Source of the DNA: Pseudoflavonifractor sp.
GTDB taxonomy: Bacteria; Bacteroidota; Bacteroidia; Bacteroidales; Muribaculaceae
Direction: 5' to 3'
NCBI GenBank assembly: GCA_023667145.1
Contig: JAMPAQ010000001.1
Span: 414,505-478,504, forward strand
Length of the DNA: 64,000 bases
Part shown: one piece after another, positions 33,693 through 43,842 of the stretch
Position numbering within the stretch: position 1 is the stretch's first letter
Layout of the letters: each line of letters opens with the position of its first letter
Notes under the pieces: model-generated
What the model saw: the letters and a program-made list of their open reading frames with translations, nothing else
What the model was told of the DNA's origin: nothing
Database searches by the model: none
Position numbers and translations under genes: made by a program

Positions 33693-34820
33693 ATGTCACA
33701 CAATGGCCGACATACCGCCTCGCGCCACAGGCCGCTGACAGTGCTCATCGCCCGCTTTTCGGCGATAGGCGATGTGGCCATGTCGATACCCGTGGTCTAC
33801 AGCGTGTGCCGGTGTAACCCCGACACGCGGTTTGTCTACCTGACACGCCCCACCATGACCGGCCTGATGCTCAACGCCCCCGACAATCTCACCGTTGTCG
33901 GTGCCGACGTGAAGCATGAGTATGCCGGCCCGGCCGGACTCCGCCGGCTGTTCCATCGCCTCAGGGATGAATACCGTTTTGACGTGTTTGCCGACCTGCA
34001 CGACGTGCTACGCACCAAGATACTCGCCATGATGTGTCGCCTCCACGGCATCCCCGTCAAGGTGATTGACAAGGGCCGCGCACGCAAACGCGCCCTCACG
34101 CGTCGCCACAACAAGGTGATGCTGCCGCTCGTATCATCGCGGGCACGCTATCGCGAGGTGTTCTACCGCCTCGGGCTGACGGTAGAGGAGAGGTTTGAGT
34201 CACTGTTTGGCCCCGATGGCGCTCCAGCAGCCGACTATGCCGCCATATCAGCGCCAAAGGGAGTAGGGGAGACCTGGATAGCCGTCGCCCCGTTTGCCAA
34301 GCACCAGGGCAAGATATACCCGCCTGAACTGATGGAACAGGCCGTCGCCGAGATGTCGGCATGGCCCGACACCCGCATATATCTGATGGGCGGGGGTGAC
34401 CACGAGCAACAGATACTTGACGGATGGGCCGAGAGGATGCCATCGGTGACATCGCTCGCCGGCAAGAAATATGGGTTTCCCGCAGAACTCGCCCTGATAA
34501 GCCACGTCGATGTCATGGTGTCGATGGACTCAGCCAACATGCACCTCGCCTCCATCGCCGGCACACCCGTCGTGAGCATCTGGGGCGCGACCCATCCCTA
34601 CTGCGGCTTCAAGGGCTGGAAACAACAGGAGACCGACATGGTGCAGCTGTCGATGACATGCCGCCCATGCTCCGTGTTTGGCGACAAGGCATGTCTGCGC
34701 GGCGACTATCATTGCCTCAAGGGAATACCCCCGTCACTCGTGGTGAGAAAGGTGAGGGGCGTGTTGATGCGCAGTGGACGGCTTCCCATGCAACCGGTTA
34801 TAAGACAACAAGAAGACTGA
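33693..34820 (+). CDS. GT9 family (heptosyltransferase-like) glycosyltransferase
   Basis: 375 residues. The GT-B N-terminal domain starts with [19 protein letters not shown], the typical ADP-heptose transferase opening with the catalytic Asp in IGDV. The C-terminal nucleotide-binding part has [15 protein letters not shown], the [19 protein letters not shown] motif (conserved D-S-x2-x-H) and [12 protein letters not shown]. Four cysteines near the C-terminus ([14 protein letters not shown] then HC) are typical of the Bacteroidota branch. The enzyme probably adds a heptose or similar sugar to the lipopolysaccharide inner core. It follows DUF4254 and precedes ruvB by eight bases. Confidence 0.9.
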   Translation: MSHNGRHTASRHRPLTVLIARFSAIGDVAMSIPVVYSVCRCNPDTRFVYLTRPTMTGLMLNAPDNLTVVGADVKHEYAGPAGLRRLFHRLRDEYRFDVFADLHDVLRTKILAMMCRLHGIPVKVIDKGRARKRALTRRHNKVMLPLVSSRARYREVFYRLGLTVEERFESLFGPDGAPAADYAAISAPKGVGETWIAVAPFAKHQGKIYPPELMEQAVAEMSAWPDTRIYLMGGGDHEQQILDGWAERMPSVTSLAGKKYGFPAELALISHVDVMVSMDSANMHLASIAGTPVVSIWGATHPYCGFKGWKQQETDMVQLSMTCRPCSVFGDKACLRGDYHCLKGIPPSLVVRKVRGVLMRSGRLPMQPVIRQQED

Positions 34821-34828
34821 CAACACAA

Positions 34829-35857
34829 TTGGACAACGATTTTGACATAAGGGCCTCCCGCAACGAGAATGAGCGTGACCGTGAGCTTGAAAAGGCTCTG
34901 CGGCCATCAGAGTTTGACTCGTTCAGCGGACAGGAGAAGATAATCGACAACCTCCGGGTATTCGTGGCCGCTGCGCGTATGCGCGGCGAGGCGCTCGACC
35001 ACCTGCTGCTCCACGGCCCCCCAGGCCTGGGCAAGACCACCCTCTCCAACATCATAGCCAACGAACTCGGGGTAGGGTTCAAGGTGACATCAGGACCCGT
35101 GCTCGACAAGCCCGGCGACCTCGCCGGCATACTGACATCGCTTGAGGAAAACGACGTGCTTTTCATCGACGAGATACACCGTCTGTCGCCCGTCGTTGAG
35201 GAGTACCTCTACTCGGCTATGGAGGACTACCGCATAGACATCATGATCGACAAAGGTCCCGGCGCGAGGTCGGTGCAGCTCACGCTGTCGCCGTTCACCC
35301 TCATCGGTGCCACCACACGCAGCGGATTGCTCACATCACCCCTGCGGGCGCGATTTGGCATCAACTGCCATCTGGAATACTACGACCACGAGATACTTGA
35401 GCGCATCGTGCTGCGGTCGGCAGGGCTGCTCGGCATAAAGTGCACCGCCGAGGCCGCCCACGAGATAGCCATGCGCAGCCGTGGCACCCCACGCATAGCC
35501 AACGCCCTGCTGCGCCGTGTGCGCGACTTCGCCCAGGTCAAGGGCTCCGGCGTGATAGAGCCGGCCATAGCCCGATATGCCCTTGAGGCACTCAACATCG
35601 ACCGCTACGGCCTCGATGAGATAGACAACAAGATATTGACAACGATAATAACCAAGTTTAAGGGCGGCCCTGTGGGACTGACCACGATTGCCACGGCGCT
35701 TGGCGAGGATCCCGGCACCATCGAGGAGGTCTACGAGCCATTCCTCATCAAGGAGGGATTTATCAAGCGCACACCCCGTGGACGTGAGGCGACCGAACTG
35801 GCCTACAGCCACCTTGGCCGTCTCGCGGGCGACCGGTATGGGTCGCTGTTCTCGTAG
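34829..35857 (+). CDS. ruvB: Holliday junction branch migration helicase RuvB (TTG start)
   Basis: 342 residues. AAA+ motor of the RuvABC complex. The conserved N-terminus is [18 protein letters not shown], Walker A is GPPGLGKT at 63-70, Walker B is [15 protein letters not shown], sensor 1 is [11 protein letters not shown], followed by PLRARFGI with the arginine finger region. The winged-helix DNA-binding tail ends in [17 protein letters not shown]. Translation starts at TTG 34829: the reading frame upstream is an out-of-phase shadow of the GT9 gene, and the next in-frame ATG lies after the conserved N-terminus ([10 protein letters not shown]). It begins eight bases after GT9 and is probably in the same transcript. 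Confidence 0.95.
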   Translation: MDNDFDIRASRNENERDRELEKALRPSEFDSFSGQEKIIDNLRVFVAAARMRGEALDHLLLHGPPGLGKTTLSNIIANELGVGFKVTSGPVLDKPGDLAGILTSLEENDVLFIDEIHRLSPVVEEYLYSAMEDYRIDIMIDKGPGARSVQLTLSPFTLIGATTRSGLLTSPLRARFGINCHLEYYDHEILERIVLRSAGLLGIKCTAEAAHEIAMRSRGTPRIANALLRRVRDFAQVKGSGVIEPAIARYALEALNIDRYGLDEIDNKILTTIITKFKGGPVGLTTIATALGEDPGTIEEVYEPFLIKEGFIKRTPRGREATELAYSHLGRLAGDRYGSLFS

Positions 35858-35914
35858 GGCTTGGCAAGCGACGACTTGGTTAGATGAGATGACAAGACAA
35901 CACACTGCATAGAT

Positions 35915-37429
35915 ATGGCCGGGATAAGAAGTTTGGTTAAGGACACAGCCATATACGGTGTCAGCAGCATAGTGGGACGTTTCCTCAACTGGCTGCTGGT
36001 CCCGCTCTACACCGCCGTATTCCTCCCGGGGGAATATGGTATCGTCACATACCTCTACGCCATAGTGGCCATTGGACTCATCGTGCTCACCTACGGCATG
36101 GAGACCGCCTTCTTCCGATTTGCCAACCATGAGGATGTCAAGAATCCCGCCGAGGTCTACAGCACGACCCTCATAGCCGTAGGCACGACCTCGACGCTGT
36201 TTTTCGCGCTGCTGTGGATATTTCTCGACCCGATAGCCGGCGCTCTCCGCTGTGCCGACCATCCCTCCTACGTGTGGATGCTCGGCCTGACCCTCGCCAT
36301 CGACGCCTACTCCTGCATCCCGTTCTCCTACCTGCGCTACAAGGAGCGGACCATGAGATTTGCCACTCTCAAGCTCATCAACATCGGGCTGAACATCGGC
36401 CTCAACCTGTTTTTCCTGTTGCTATGTCCATGGCTGTGGGAGCATGACCCCGGACTCATCGCCTGGTTCTACGACCCGTCATGGGGTATCGGCTACATCT
36501 TCCTCGCCAACCTCATCTCCTCGTTGGTCACCCTCGGGCTGCTGACCCCCGCCACCCGGGGAGTGAGGCCCGTCTTCAACCGTGCGCTATTCCACCGCAT
36601 GTTCATCTACGCCTATCCGCTGCTGATATTCGGCCTCGCGGGCATCATGAACCAGAACCTCGACAAGATATTCCTCCCTTACCTGTTCCCCACCAAGGAT
36701 ATAGCCATGCAGCAGCTTGGCATCTATGGCGCGTGTGGCAAGATAGCCGTGGTGATGATGATGTTCACCCAGGCATTCCGCTTCGCCTACGAGCCGTTCA
36801 TCTTCGCCCAGAGCCGCAGCCGCGGCGAGAACAAGACCCAAGCCTACCGTGACGCGATGAAGTACTTCATTATCTTCTCCTTTTTCATCTTTCTCGCCGT
36901 CATGTACTACATGCCCGTTATCAAGCACTTCATCAACGCCAAATACTTCTCCGGCCTCAAGGTCGTGCCTATCATCATGATGGCCGACATCTGCTTCGGC
37001 GTGTTCTTCAACCTCTCCGTGTGGTACAAGCTCACCGACAAGACCATCTGGGGCACATGGTTCTCCCTCACCGGCCTGGCCATAGTCGTGGTCGTAAACT
37101 TTGTCGGAGTCCCCGTCTACGGATATGTGGCCTGTGCCTGGGCCGCCCTCGCATGTTACGGCACCATGATGGTGATGTCCTATCTCGTGGGACGCGCCAA
37201 ACACCCCATGGGCTATGACGTGGCCAACGCCGCCTTCTATCTCGTCGCGGCCATGGTCCTCTACGGCCTCGGGATGCTCATCGACACCGGCCACGACCTC
37301 ATAGACCTGCCGCTGCGCACGCTGCTATTGCTGGCCTATGTGCTCATCGTCATCAAAAAAGAACAAATCCATAACCAAGAAATCAAAATATGGCTCAACA
37401 AGTTCTCTCATCGCTCAAGACCTATCTGA
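35915..37429 (+). CDS. Polysaccharide flippase (Wzx-like, MVF/MATE superfamily)
   Basis: 504 residues with about 12-14 membrane helices. It begins with the family pattern SLVKDTAIYGVSSIVGRFLNWLLV-type sequence, where the Gly-Arg-Phe-x-Asn segment in helix 1 is typical of polysaccharide flippases. Charged residues within helices and the YAYPLLIFGLAGI segment in the middle fit the two-lobe fold. It probably moves a lipid-linked glycan across the inner membrane, with no adjacent polymerase. The 3' end overlaps the DUF389 gene by 40 bases, indicating one operon. Confidence 0.88.
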   Translation: MAGIRSLVKDTAIYGVSSIVGRFLNWLLVPLYTAVFLPGEYGIVTYLYAIVAIGLIVLTYGMETAFFRFANHEDVKNPAEVYSTTLIAVGTTSTLFFALLWIFLDPIAGALRCADHPSYVWMLGLTLAIDAYSCIPFSYLRYKERTMRFATLKLINIGLNIGLNLFFLLLCPWLWEHDPGLIAWFYDPSWGIGYIFLANLISSLVTLGLLTPATRGVRPVFNRALFHRMFIYAYPLLIFGLAGIMNQNLDKIFLPYLFPTKDIAMQQLGIYGACGKIAVVMMMFTQAFRFAYEPFIFAQSRSRGENKTQAYRDAMKYFIIFSFFIFLAVMYYMPVIKHFINAKYFSGLKVVPIIMMADICFGVFFNLSVWYKLTDKTIWGTWFSLTGLAIVVVVNFVGVPVYGYVACAWAALACYGTMMVMSYLVGRAKHPMGYDVANAAFYLVAAMVLYGLGMLIDTGHDLIDLPLRTLLLLAYVLIVIKKEQIHNQEIKIWLNKFSHRSRPI

Positions 37430-38793
37430 AAGGCTACTTCAACCTCTCGGCCTATCTGATACCGCAAGAGGAGGCCGAAGCCTCCATCCGCGAGGGTGTG
37501 TCGTTCAGGGGCATGAACTCGATGATTCTCATCGCCGCGATTTTCATCGCCTCTCTCGGCCTCAACACCAACTCTACCGCCGTCATCATCGGCGCCATGC
37601 TCATCTCCCCGCTGATGGGTCCTATCATCGGCCTTGGCCTCGGCGTGGGCATCCATGACTTCAGCCTGATAAAGCGGTCGTTCCACAACCTTGCCATGGC
37701 CACCGCCATAAGCGTCATCACATCGACCATCTACTTCCTCATATCGCCCGTCAGCGAAGGGTCGAGCGAACTCCTGGCACGCACCTCCCCGACAATCTAC
37801 GACGTGTTTATCGGTCTGTTCGGCGGCATGGCCGGCGTGCTTGCCATCGGCTCGCGCAGCAAGGGCAACGTCATCCCCGGCGTCGCCATCGCCACCGCCC
37901 TCATGCCCCCGCTCTGCACCGTCGGCTACGGCATCGCCACGCTTCAGGTCCACTACTTCCTCGGCGCGTTTTACCTCTTCCTCATCAACTCGATCTACAT
38001 AGCCTTTGCGACCACCATCGGTGTCAAGCTCATGGGCTACCATAACATAACCGCCGTCAACCCCGAGAGGGCACGTCGCGTCCGCAAGATTGTATACGCC
38101 ATCGTCATCATCACGATGATACCCTCAATCTACCTCACCTATACCATGATACGCGACAACGCATTCCAGCGCAACGTGGGACGGTTTGTAAACTCCGAGT
38201 TCCACTTCGCCGGGACCCAGGTGCTCGACTACAAGGCCAAGATTTCCAACGGCGAGAAGCTCATCACCGTCGCGCTCATAGGCAAGGCGCTACCCATCGA
38301 CTCCGTGCAGCTCGCCCTCACGGCCCAATTGCCGCGCTATGACCTCGGAGGTGCCTCCCTGACCATCATCCAAGGCGACGAGCGGGCCGACTTCGATGCC
38401 ACGGCGGCATCATCCACGATGCTCCGCGACATCTATCAGGTGACACAGGCCACCATCGACCGTCAGGCAGCCACCATCGACTCGCTGCGGGCCATCAACG
38501 CCGAGCGTGAGCGCACCGACTCCATGGCCGCCATCATCTCTCCCGAGTTGCGCGTGCTGTTCCCCCAAGTAAAGGACATCGCCATCACCCGGGGCATCAT
38601 AAGCGACATTGCCACCGGCCAGCTCGACACTGTGGGACTCGCCTTGGTGCAATACAACCGCCCGATGGACAAGGCCACGCGCACAAAGTTTGTCAGATAT
38701 CTTGAGGCACGCCTCGGTATGCCGGAGATAAACATAGTCGAGAACAATTCGCGGGTGACCTTTACTGCTCCCGCCGCCAAGAAGGGGGAGTGA
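37390..38793 (+). CDS. DUF389 (TIGR00341-type) membrane protein
   Basis: 467 residues. The N-terminal half has six to seven membrane helices and the DUF389 pattern LGLNTNSTAVIIGAMLISPL, MGPIIGLGLGVGI and PGVAIATALMPPLCTVGYGI. The C-terminal half (about 260-467) is soluble, with a periplasmic or cytosolic beta domain and a coiled segment (TQATIDRQAATIDSLRAIN). Function is not established; structural hints in the family point to ion or small-molecule handling. Its start lies inside the flippase gene (40-base overlap), and its stop overlaps the start of the next glycosyltransferase. Confidence 0.88.
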   Translation: MAQQVLSSLKTYLKGYFNLSAYLIPQEEAEASIREGVSFRGMNSMILIAAIFIASLGLNTNSTAVIIGAMLISPLMGPIIGLGLGVGIHDFSLIKRSFHNLAMATAISVITSTIYFLISPVSEGSSELLARTSPTIYDVFIGLFGGMAGVLAIGSRSKGNVIPGVAIATALMPPLCTVGYGIATLQVHYFLGAFYLFLINSIYIAFATTIGVKLMGYHNITAVNPERARRVRKIVYAIVIITMIPSIYLTYTMIRDNAFQRNVGRFVNSEFHFAGTQVLDYKAKISNGEKLITVALIGKALPIDSVQLALTAQLPRYDLGGASLTIIQGDERADFDATAASSTMLRDIYQVTQATIDRQAATIDSLRAINAERERTDSMAAIISPELRVLFPQVKDIAITRGIISDIATGQLDTVGLALVQYNRPMDKATRTKFVRYLEARLGMPEINIVENNSRVTFTAPAAKKGE

Positions 38794-40064
38794 TGGAGAC
38801 AAAACGTCCGCTCAAGGTAGTGCTCGTCAATTCGAGCGACACCACCGGCGGTGCCGCCGTGGTCACCTACCGCCTGATGAACGCGCTCCGGGCCGAGGGT
38901 ATCGACGCGAGGATGCTCGTGTTCTGCAAGAACACCCACGATGACAACGTGGCCCAGGTACCCCACGCCATGTCGTTCCTCAAGGAGACCGGCTACATCT
39001 TCCTCCACAACGGTTTCAGCCGTGAGAACCTGTTCAAGGTCTCGGCCGGACACGCCGGCACAGCCGTGGCACGCCATCCATGGGCACGCGAGGCCGATGT
39101 GATAGCCCTCAATTGGATCAACCAGGGGCTGCTCTCGCTCGACGGCGTGGAGAGCCTTGGACAGCTTGGTAAACCGATGGTGTGGACCATGCACGACATG
39201 TGGCCCATGACTGGTGCGTGCCACCACGCCTACGAGTGCACCCGCTATGCCGCCAGCTGTGGCTCATGCCCCTACATACGCCGTGGTGCTGTCAAGACCG
39301 ACATGTCACGCTTCGGCTGGATACGCAAGCACGACCTCTACGATGATGTCGACATCACCTTTGTCCCCGTCAGCTCATGGCTTGCCGACCGTTGCCGCGA
39401 AAGCTCGCTGCTGCGCGACCGCGACATCGAGGTGATACCCAACGCTTTCCCCACCGGCCTGTTTTCGACCTCAACCGACATGCGTCCACTGTGGCCCGGA
39501 CTCGACGCGGGCAAGCGACTCATACTGATGGGAGCCGCCCGTCTCGACGACCCGATAAAGGGACTTCCCTACGCCATCGAGGCGCTCAACCTGCTTGAGG
39601 AGCGTCGTCCCGACCTGGCAAAGACAACGCAAGCCGTGTTTTTCGGCAAAATGCGTAATCCACAGGCTTTGGCCGAACTGCGGTTTCCCCATGCCCACAT
39701 CGGCCCCGTCTACGACAAGGAGCTGCTTCACCGCCTGTACGCGTCAGCCGACGCAGTCATTTCCACCTCGCTCTACGAGACCCTCCCCGGCACCCTCATC
39801 GAGGGACAGGCTGCCGGATGCCTCCCGGTCACGTTTGGCAGGGGAGGGCAGTGTGACATCGTCAGCCACAAGATCAACGGCTACATCGCCGACTACCGCT
39901 CGGCAGCGAGTGTCGCCGACGGTCTGGAGTGGGCGCTCGACAACCCCACCGACCGCGAGGCTCTCCACGAGCAGGTGCGCGAGCGTTTCGACGCCTCGGT
40001 GATAGCCCGCCGCTACATCGCCCTGTTTGAGCGACTGCTCGCAGCGAGAAAATCCAACCGATAG
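38793..40064 (+). CDS. GT4 glycosyltransferase of the WcaC-like group
   Basis: 423 residues from ATG 38793, which overlaps the DUF389 stop (TGATG) and follows a GGGGGAG ribosome site; a GTG three bases earlier is less likely. GT-B fold: VVLVNSSDTTGGAAVVTYRL at the N-terminus, then the Cys-rich WTMHDMWPMTGACHHAYEC and GSCPYI segment typical of colanic-acid-type WcaC enzymes. The nucleotide-binding motif is STSLYETLPGTLIEGQAAGC. Four spaced cysteines probably bind a metal or stabilise a loop. The acceptor glycan is unknown; the operon with a flippase suggests surface polysaccharide synthesis. Confidence 0.88.
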   Translation: METKRPLKVVLVNSSDTTGGAAVVTYRLMNALRAEGIDARMLVFCKNTHDDNVAQVPHAMSFLKETGYIFLHNGFSRENLFKVSAGHAGTAVARHPWAREADVIALNWINQGLLSLDGVESLGQLGKPMVWTMHDMWPMTGACHHAYECTRYAASCGSCPYIRRGAVKTDMSRFGWIRKHDLYDDVDITFVPVSSWLADRCRESSLLRDRDIEVIPNAFPTGLFSTSTDMRPLWPGLDAGKRLILMGAARLDDPIKGLPYAIEALNLLEERRPDLAKTTQAVFFGKMRNPQALAELRFPHAHIGPVYDKELLHRLYASADAVISTSLYETLPGTLIEGQAAGCLPVTFGRGGQCDIVSHKINGYIADYRSAASVADGLEWALDNPTDREALHEQVRERFDASVIARRYIALFERLLAARKSNR

Positions 40065-40115
40065 TCGCCGACAAGCGTTGAGATATACTACAAACCTCAT
40101 ACCGATATACGACAA

Positions 40116-40895
40116 ATGCAGAGAGTACTGTTCCATTCCACCATATTCGGCCCCATCCACAGCCGCCGCCTCGGCTCTTCACTGGGGGTCAACCTGTCGC
40201 CCAACGACGGTAAGATATGCTCGTTTGACTGCCTGTACTGCGAGGCGGGATACAATGCCCAGGGTCCCGGTACGACCGGGTTTCCCACACGCGGTGAGGT
40301 TCGCCGGCTGCTTGAGGATAAGCTGCAATCGCTGCGTCAGGAGGGGCAACCGCTAGACGTGATAACATTCTCCGGCAACGGAGAGCCGACACTCCACCCC
40401 GACTTCGCGTCAATCATCGACGACACGCTCGCGCTGCGTGACCGCTACTTCCCCGATGTCAAGGTGAGCGTGCTTGCCAACTCCACCCAGCTTGGCCGTC
40501 CCGACGTGGTGGCGGCCCTCCACCGGGTCGACAACCCCATCCTCAAGCTCGACTCGGCCATAGAGCCGACAATGAGGTTGATTGACCGCCCCAACTCTCC
40601 GGGATTCACCGTCGAGAACGTCACGCGCCAGCTTGAGGATTTTGGCCCCGACTGCATCATCCAGACGATGATGCTGCGCGGCACCCACAACGGTGTCCCC
40701 ATCGACAACACCACCCCCACCGAGGTCGAGGCCCTGCTCGATGTCTACCGCCGCGTCAAGCCACGCGAGGTGATGCTCTACTCAATCGACCGCGCCACCC
40801 CTGAGCGACAGCTCACCAAAGTGCCACGCGAGGAACTCGACCGTATCGCCGACATCTGGCGGCAGCATGGCATCACCGTTCAGGTGAGCGGATAA
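40116..40895 (+). CDS. Radical SAM protein (COG0731-like)
   Basis: 259 residues. The 4Fe-4S/SAM motif is CSFDCLYC at about 34-41, a C-x3-C-x2-C arrangement. Near it lie SRRLGSSLGVNLSPNDG and FSGNGEPTLHPDF, the latter being the glycine-rich GNGEPT SAM-binding segment. These match the radical SAM group related to wyosine-synthesis TYW1 proteins but lacking its flavodoxin part. The bacterial members have no established reaction. It stands alone between the GT4 gene and an LD-carboxypeptidase. Confidence 0.88.
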   Translation: MQRVLFHSTIFGPIHSRRLGSSLGVNLSPNDGKICSFDCLYCEAGYNAQGPGTTGFPTRGEVRRLLEDKLQSLRQEGQPLDVITFSGNGEPTLHPDFASIIDDTLALRDRYFPDVKVSVLANSTQLGRPDVVAALHRVDNPILKLDSAIEPTMRLIDRPNSPGFTVENVTRQLEDFGPDCIIQTMMLRGTHNGVPIDNTTPTEVEALLDVYRRVKPREVMLYSIDRATPERQLTKVPREELDRIADIWRQHGITVQVSG

Positions 40896-40934
40896 CCCTC
40901 CCGACAAAGCCTACAGACAAGATAAACAGCTGAT

Positions 40935-41861
40935 ATGCACATGCCAATCAACACCCGCGACCTCATATTTCCGGCCCCGTTGCAAGCGGGCGACCGCGTA
41001 GCGATAGTCTCGCCCGCCTCAGCCGTCAATTCCGACTATATCGACGGTGCCGTATCGACCCTCATCCGATGGGGCTATGAGCCGGTCGTAGCGCCCCATG
41101 CACGCGGTATCTCGGGCAGCTACAGCGGCACGGTGTCCGACCGCGCCGCCGACTTGGCCAACGCTCTCGCCGACCCGTCCATAAGGGCCGTGATCTGCTC
41201 ACGTGGTGGCTACGGTACAGTCCACCTGCTCGACGACATGGCGCGGCTACCGCTACGCGATGACCCCAAGTGGGTAGTCGGATTCAGCGACATTTCCGCG
41301 CTCCACGCGCTGATGGCCACCCATGACATAGCGAGCATCCATGGCTCGATGTGCAAGCACCTTACGCTCCAGCCTGACGGGTTACCCGCCACGACCCTAC
41401 GCAGCATCCTGAGAGGGGATAGGCCCTCCTACCACCACCCGTCCCATCCACTCAACCGTCCCGGCACGGCGACAGGCCGTCTCGCCGGTGGCAACATGGC
41501 AGTGCTTGGCGGACTCATCGGTACACGCTTCGACATGATCCGTCCCGGCACGGTGCTGTTTATCGAGGATATCGCCGAACCCATCTACAAGGTCGAGCGG
41601 TTGCTCTACCAACTGCGCCTGTCGGGAGTGCTACCCGCCATAGCCGGGCTTATCGTGGGGCGGTTTACCGACTGGCGGCCCGACCGCAACTACACCGACA
41701 TTTACACGATGATAGCCGACATGGTGACTCCCTACGGCTACCCCGTGGCCTTTGATTTCCCGATAGGACATGTCGATGACAACATGCCCGTGATAGTCTC
41801 ATCGACCGTGACGCTCTCGGTCAGCGACGACGGCGCGAGGATGTACTCCCACCCCATGTGA
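40935..41861 (+). CDS. ldcA: LD-carboxypeptidase (S66 family)
   Basis: 308 residues. Cytoplasmic serine peptidase that trims the terminal D-Ala from murein tetrapeptides during cell-wall recycling. The S66 catalytic triad is visible: Ser in KWVVGFSDISALHA, Glu in VLFIEDIAEPIYKVERLLY, and His in DFPIGHVDDNMP. The N-terminal GDRVAIVSPAS and the ICSRGGYGTVHLLDD segment complete the family pattern. The gene symbol follows E. coli LdcA. It lies 39 bases after the radical SAM gene. Confidence 0.92.
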   Translation: MHMPINTRDLIFPAPLQAGDRVAIVSPASAVNSDYIDGAVSTLIRWGYEPVVAPHARGISGSYSGTVSDRAADLANALADPSIRAVICSRGGYGTVHLLDDMARLPLRDDPKWVVGFSDISALHALMATHDIASIHGSMCKHLTLQPDGLPATTLRSILRGDRPSYHHPSHPLNRPGTATGRLAGGNMAVLGGLIGTRFDMIRPGTVLFIEDIAEPIYKVERLLYQLRLSGVLPAIAGLIVGRFTDWRPDRNYTDIYTMIADMVTPYGYPVAFDFPIGHVDDNMPVIVSSTVTLSVSDDGARMYSHPM

Positions 41862-41905
41862 TGGCGGGAGTACAGTGGAAATCACCACCCGCCGATGTCA
41901 ATTTG

Positions 41906-41936
41906 ATTGGATATTGCACATTATTTCATAAATTTG
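41906..41936 (+). promoter_or_regulatory. argS promoter
   Basis: ATTG (41906-41909), a 19-base spacer and TAAATTTG (41929-41936). The argS start codon follows 26 bases later. This supports the ATG at 41963 over an upstream frame extension that overlaps ldcA. Confidence 0.75.
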
Positions 41937-41962
41937 CACTCATAATCAATAAGCAACCTACT

Positions 41963-43753
41963 ATGTCGATAGACAACATCATCGCCCGGGCGGTGGCAAA
42001 CGCCGTCAAGGCACTATACGGGATGGAGACCGACCCTGAGTCGGTCAAGCCACAGGAGACCAAGAAAGAGTTTGAGGGCAACCTCACCGTTGTCGTGTTC
42101 CCATGGGTCAAGGCCGCACGCAAGTCGCCCGAGGTCGTGGGTCGCGAGATAGGGGAGTGGTTGGTCGACAACGAGCCGGCTGTCAACCGCTTCAATGTGG
42201 TCAAAGGATTTCTCAACATCGTCATCGAACCTACCTATTTCACCTCGATGCTCGCCCATATCGACGAGACCACCGATTACGGCTACACTGCCGCCACCGA
42301 CGACAGTCCGTTGATCATGGTCGAGTACTCGTCGCCCAACACCAACAAGCCCCTCCATCTGGGCCACGTGCGCAACAACCTGCTCGGCTACAGCCTGTCC
42401 GAGATACTCAAGGCTTGCGGCAACCGCGTTGTCAAGACCAACATCGTCAACGACCGTGGCATCCACATCTGCAAGTCGATGCTCGCCTGGCAGAAGTGGG
42501 GTGACGGCATTACCCCCGAGAAAGCCGGGAAAAAGGGCGACCACCTCATAGGCGACTTCTACGTGCTGTTTGACAAGCACTACAAAGCTGAGGTCAAGGA
42601 GCTGATGGATAAGGGAATGACACAGGAGGAGGCCGAGAAGGCATCGCCGCTCATGCTGGAGGCACGCGACATGCTGCGCCGCTGGGAGGCACGCGATCCC
42701 GAGATACGCTCACTGTGGGAGATGATGAACTCATGGGTGTATGCCGGATTTGACGAGACCTACAAGCGTATGGGCGTCAACTTTGACAAGATATATTACG
42801 AGAGCGACACCTACCTTGAGGGTAAGGAAAAGGTGCTTGAGGGGCTTGAGAAGGGCTTCATGTACCGCAAGGACGACGGCTCGGTATGGGCCGACCTCAC
42901 CGGCGACGGCCTCGACCACAAGCTGCTGCTACGTAGTGACGGCACGTCGGTCTATATGACTCAGGATATAGGTACTGCCAAGTTGCGCTATCAGGACTAT
43001 CCCATCGACAAGATGATATATGTCGTCGGCAACGAGCAAAACTACCATTTCCAAGTACTTTCGCTGTTGCTCGACCGTCTCGGCTTCAAGTGGGGCAAGG
43101 ATCTCGTCCACTTCTCCTACGGCATGGTCGAGCTCCCCGAAGGCAAGATGAAGAGCCGCGAGGGCACGGTGGTTGATGCCGACGACCTCATGGACGAGAT
43201 GGTCGAGACCGCACGTGCTGCGTCGAGCGACCGCGTCAAGCTCGACGGACTCACCCCCGAGGAGGCCGAGGATATCGCCGAGACCGTTGGACTCGGTGCC
43301 CTCAAGTATTTCCTGCTCAAAGTCGACCCGCGCAAGAACATGACTTTCAACCCCAAGGAGTCAATCGACTTCAACGGCAACACCGGGCCGTTCATCCAAT
43401 ACACCTACGCCCGCATTCGCTCGGTGCTACGCAAGGCCGCCGAGGGAGGCGAGCTGACCCTCGCCGACTACCGTGCCGTGGTGCCCAACGAAAAGGAGAT
43501 AGCGCTCATACAGCGTCTCGCCGACTATCCCTCAGTGGTGGCCGAGGCCGGACGCAGCTACAGCCCGGCGCTCATCGCCAACTACGTCTACACGCTCGTC
43601 AAGGAATACAACCAGTTCTACCACGACTACAGCATACTTCGCGAGGAGGATGCCTCGGTAAGGCGGTTGCGCCTCGTGCTCAGCGACAACGTGGCACGCG
43701 TCATCAAGTCGGGCATGGCACTCCTCGGTATCCGTGTCCCCGAGCGCATGTAA
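41963..43753 (+). CDS. argS: Arginyl-tRNA synthetase
   Basis: 596 residues from ATG 41963. Class I synthetase that charges tRNA-Arg. The HIGH motif is HLGH at 132-135 in SSPNTNKPLHLGHVRNN, the KMSKS region appears as KMKSREGTVV, and the N-terminal additional domain and C-terminal anticodon-binding DALR domain (RLRLVLSDNVARVIKSGMALLGI) are present. The ending GIRVPERM is the usual ArgRS C-terminus. The length is typical. The frame remains open upstream into ldcA, but the promoter at 41906-41936 rules out the longer start. Confidence 0.96.
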   Translation: MSIDNIIARAVANAVKALYGMETDPESVKPQETKKEFEGNLTVVVFPWVKAARKSPEVVGREIGEWLVDNEPAVNRFNVVKGFLNIVIEPTYFTSMLAHIDETTDYGYTAATDDSPLIMVEYSSPNTNKPLHLGHVRNNLLGYSLSEILKACGNRVVKTNIVNDRGIHICKSMLAWQKWGDGITPEKAGKKGDHLIGDFYVLFDKHYKAEVKELMDKGMTQEEAEKASPLMLEARDMLRRWEARDPEIRSLWEMMNSWVYAGFDETYKRMGVNFDKIYYESDTYLEGKEKVLEGLEKGFMYRKDDGSVWADLTGDGLDHKLLLRSDGTSVYMTQDIGTAKLRYQDYPIDKMIYVVGNEQNYHFQVLSLLLDRLGFKWGKDLVHFSYGMVELPEGKMKSREGTVVDADDLMDEMVETARAASSDRVKLDGLTPEEAEDIAETVGLGALKYFLLKVDPRKNMTFNPKESIDFNGNTGPFIQYTYARIRSVLRKAAEGGELTLADYRAVVPNEKEIALIQRLADYPSVVAEAGRSYSPALIANYVYTLVKEYNQFYHDYSILREEDASVRRLRLVLSDNVARVIKSGMALLGIRVPERM

Positions 43754-43842
43754 CTGACTGCCGGCGATTGTTTCTTGACGGCGCGACCGCACAATAACGC
43801 GCCGCCGATTGTTAATATCTCTCTAACATCAAACGTAACATT

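Noticed and set aside
34424-34828. Upstream extension of the ruvB frame into the GT9 gene
   Set aside because: The extension overlaps conserved GT9 sequence out of phase and adds nothing similar to RuvB.
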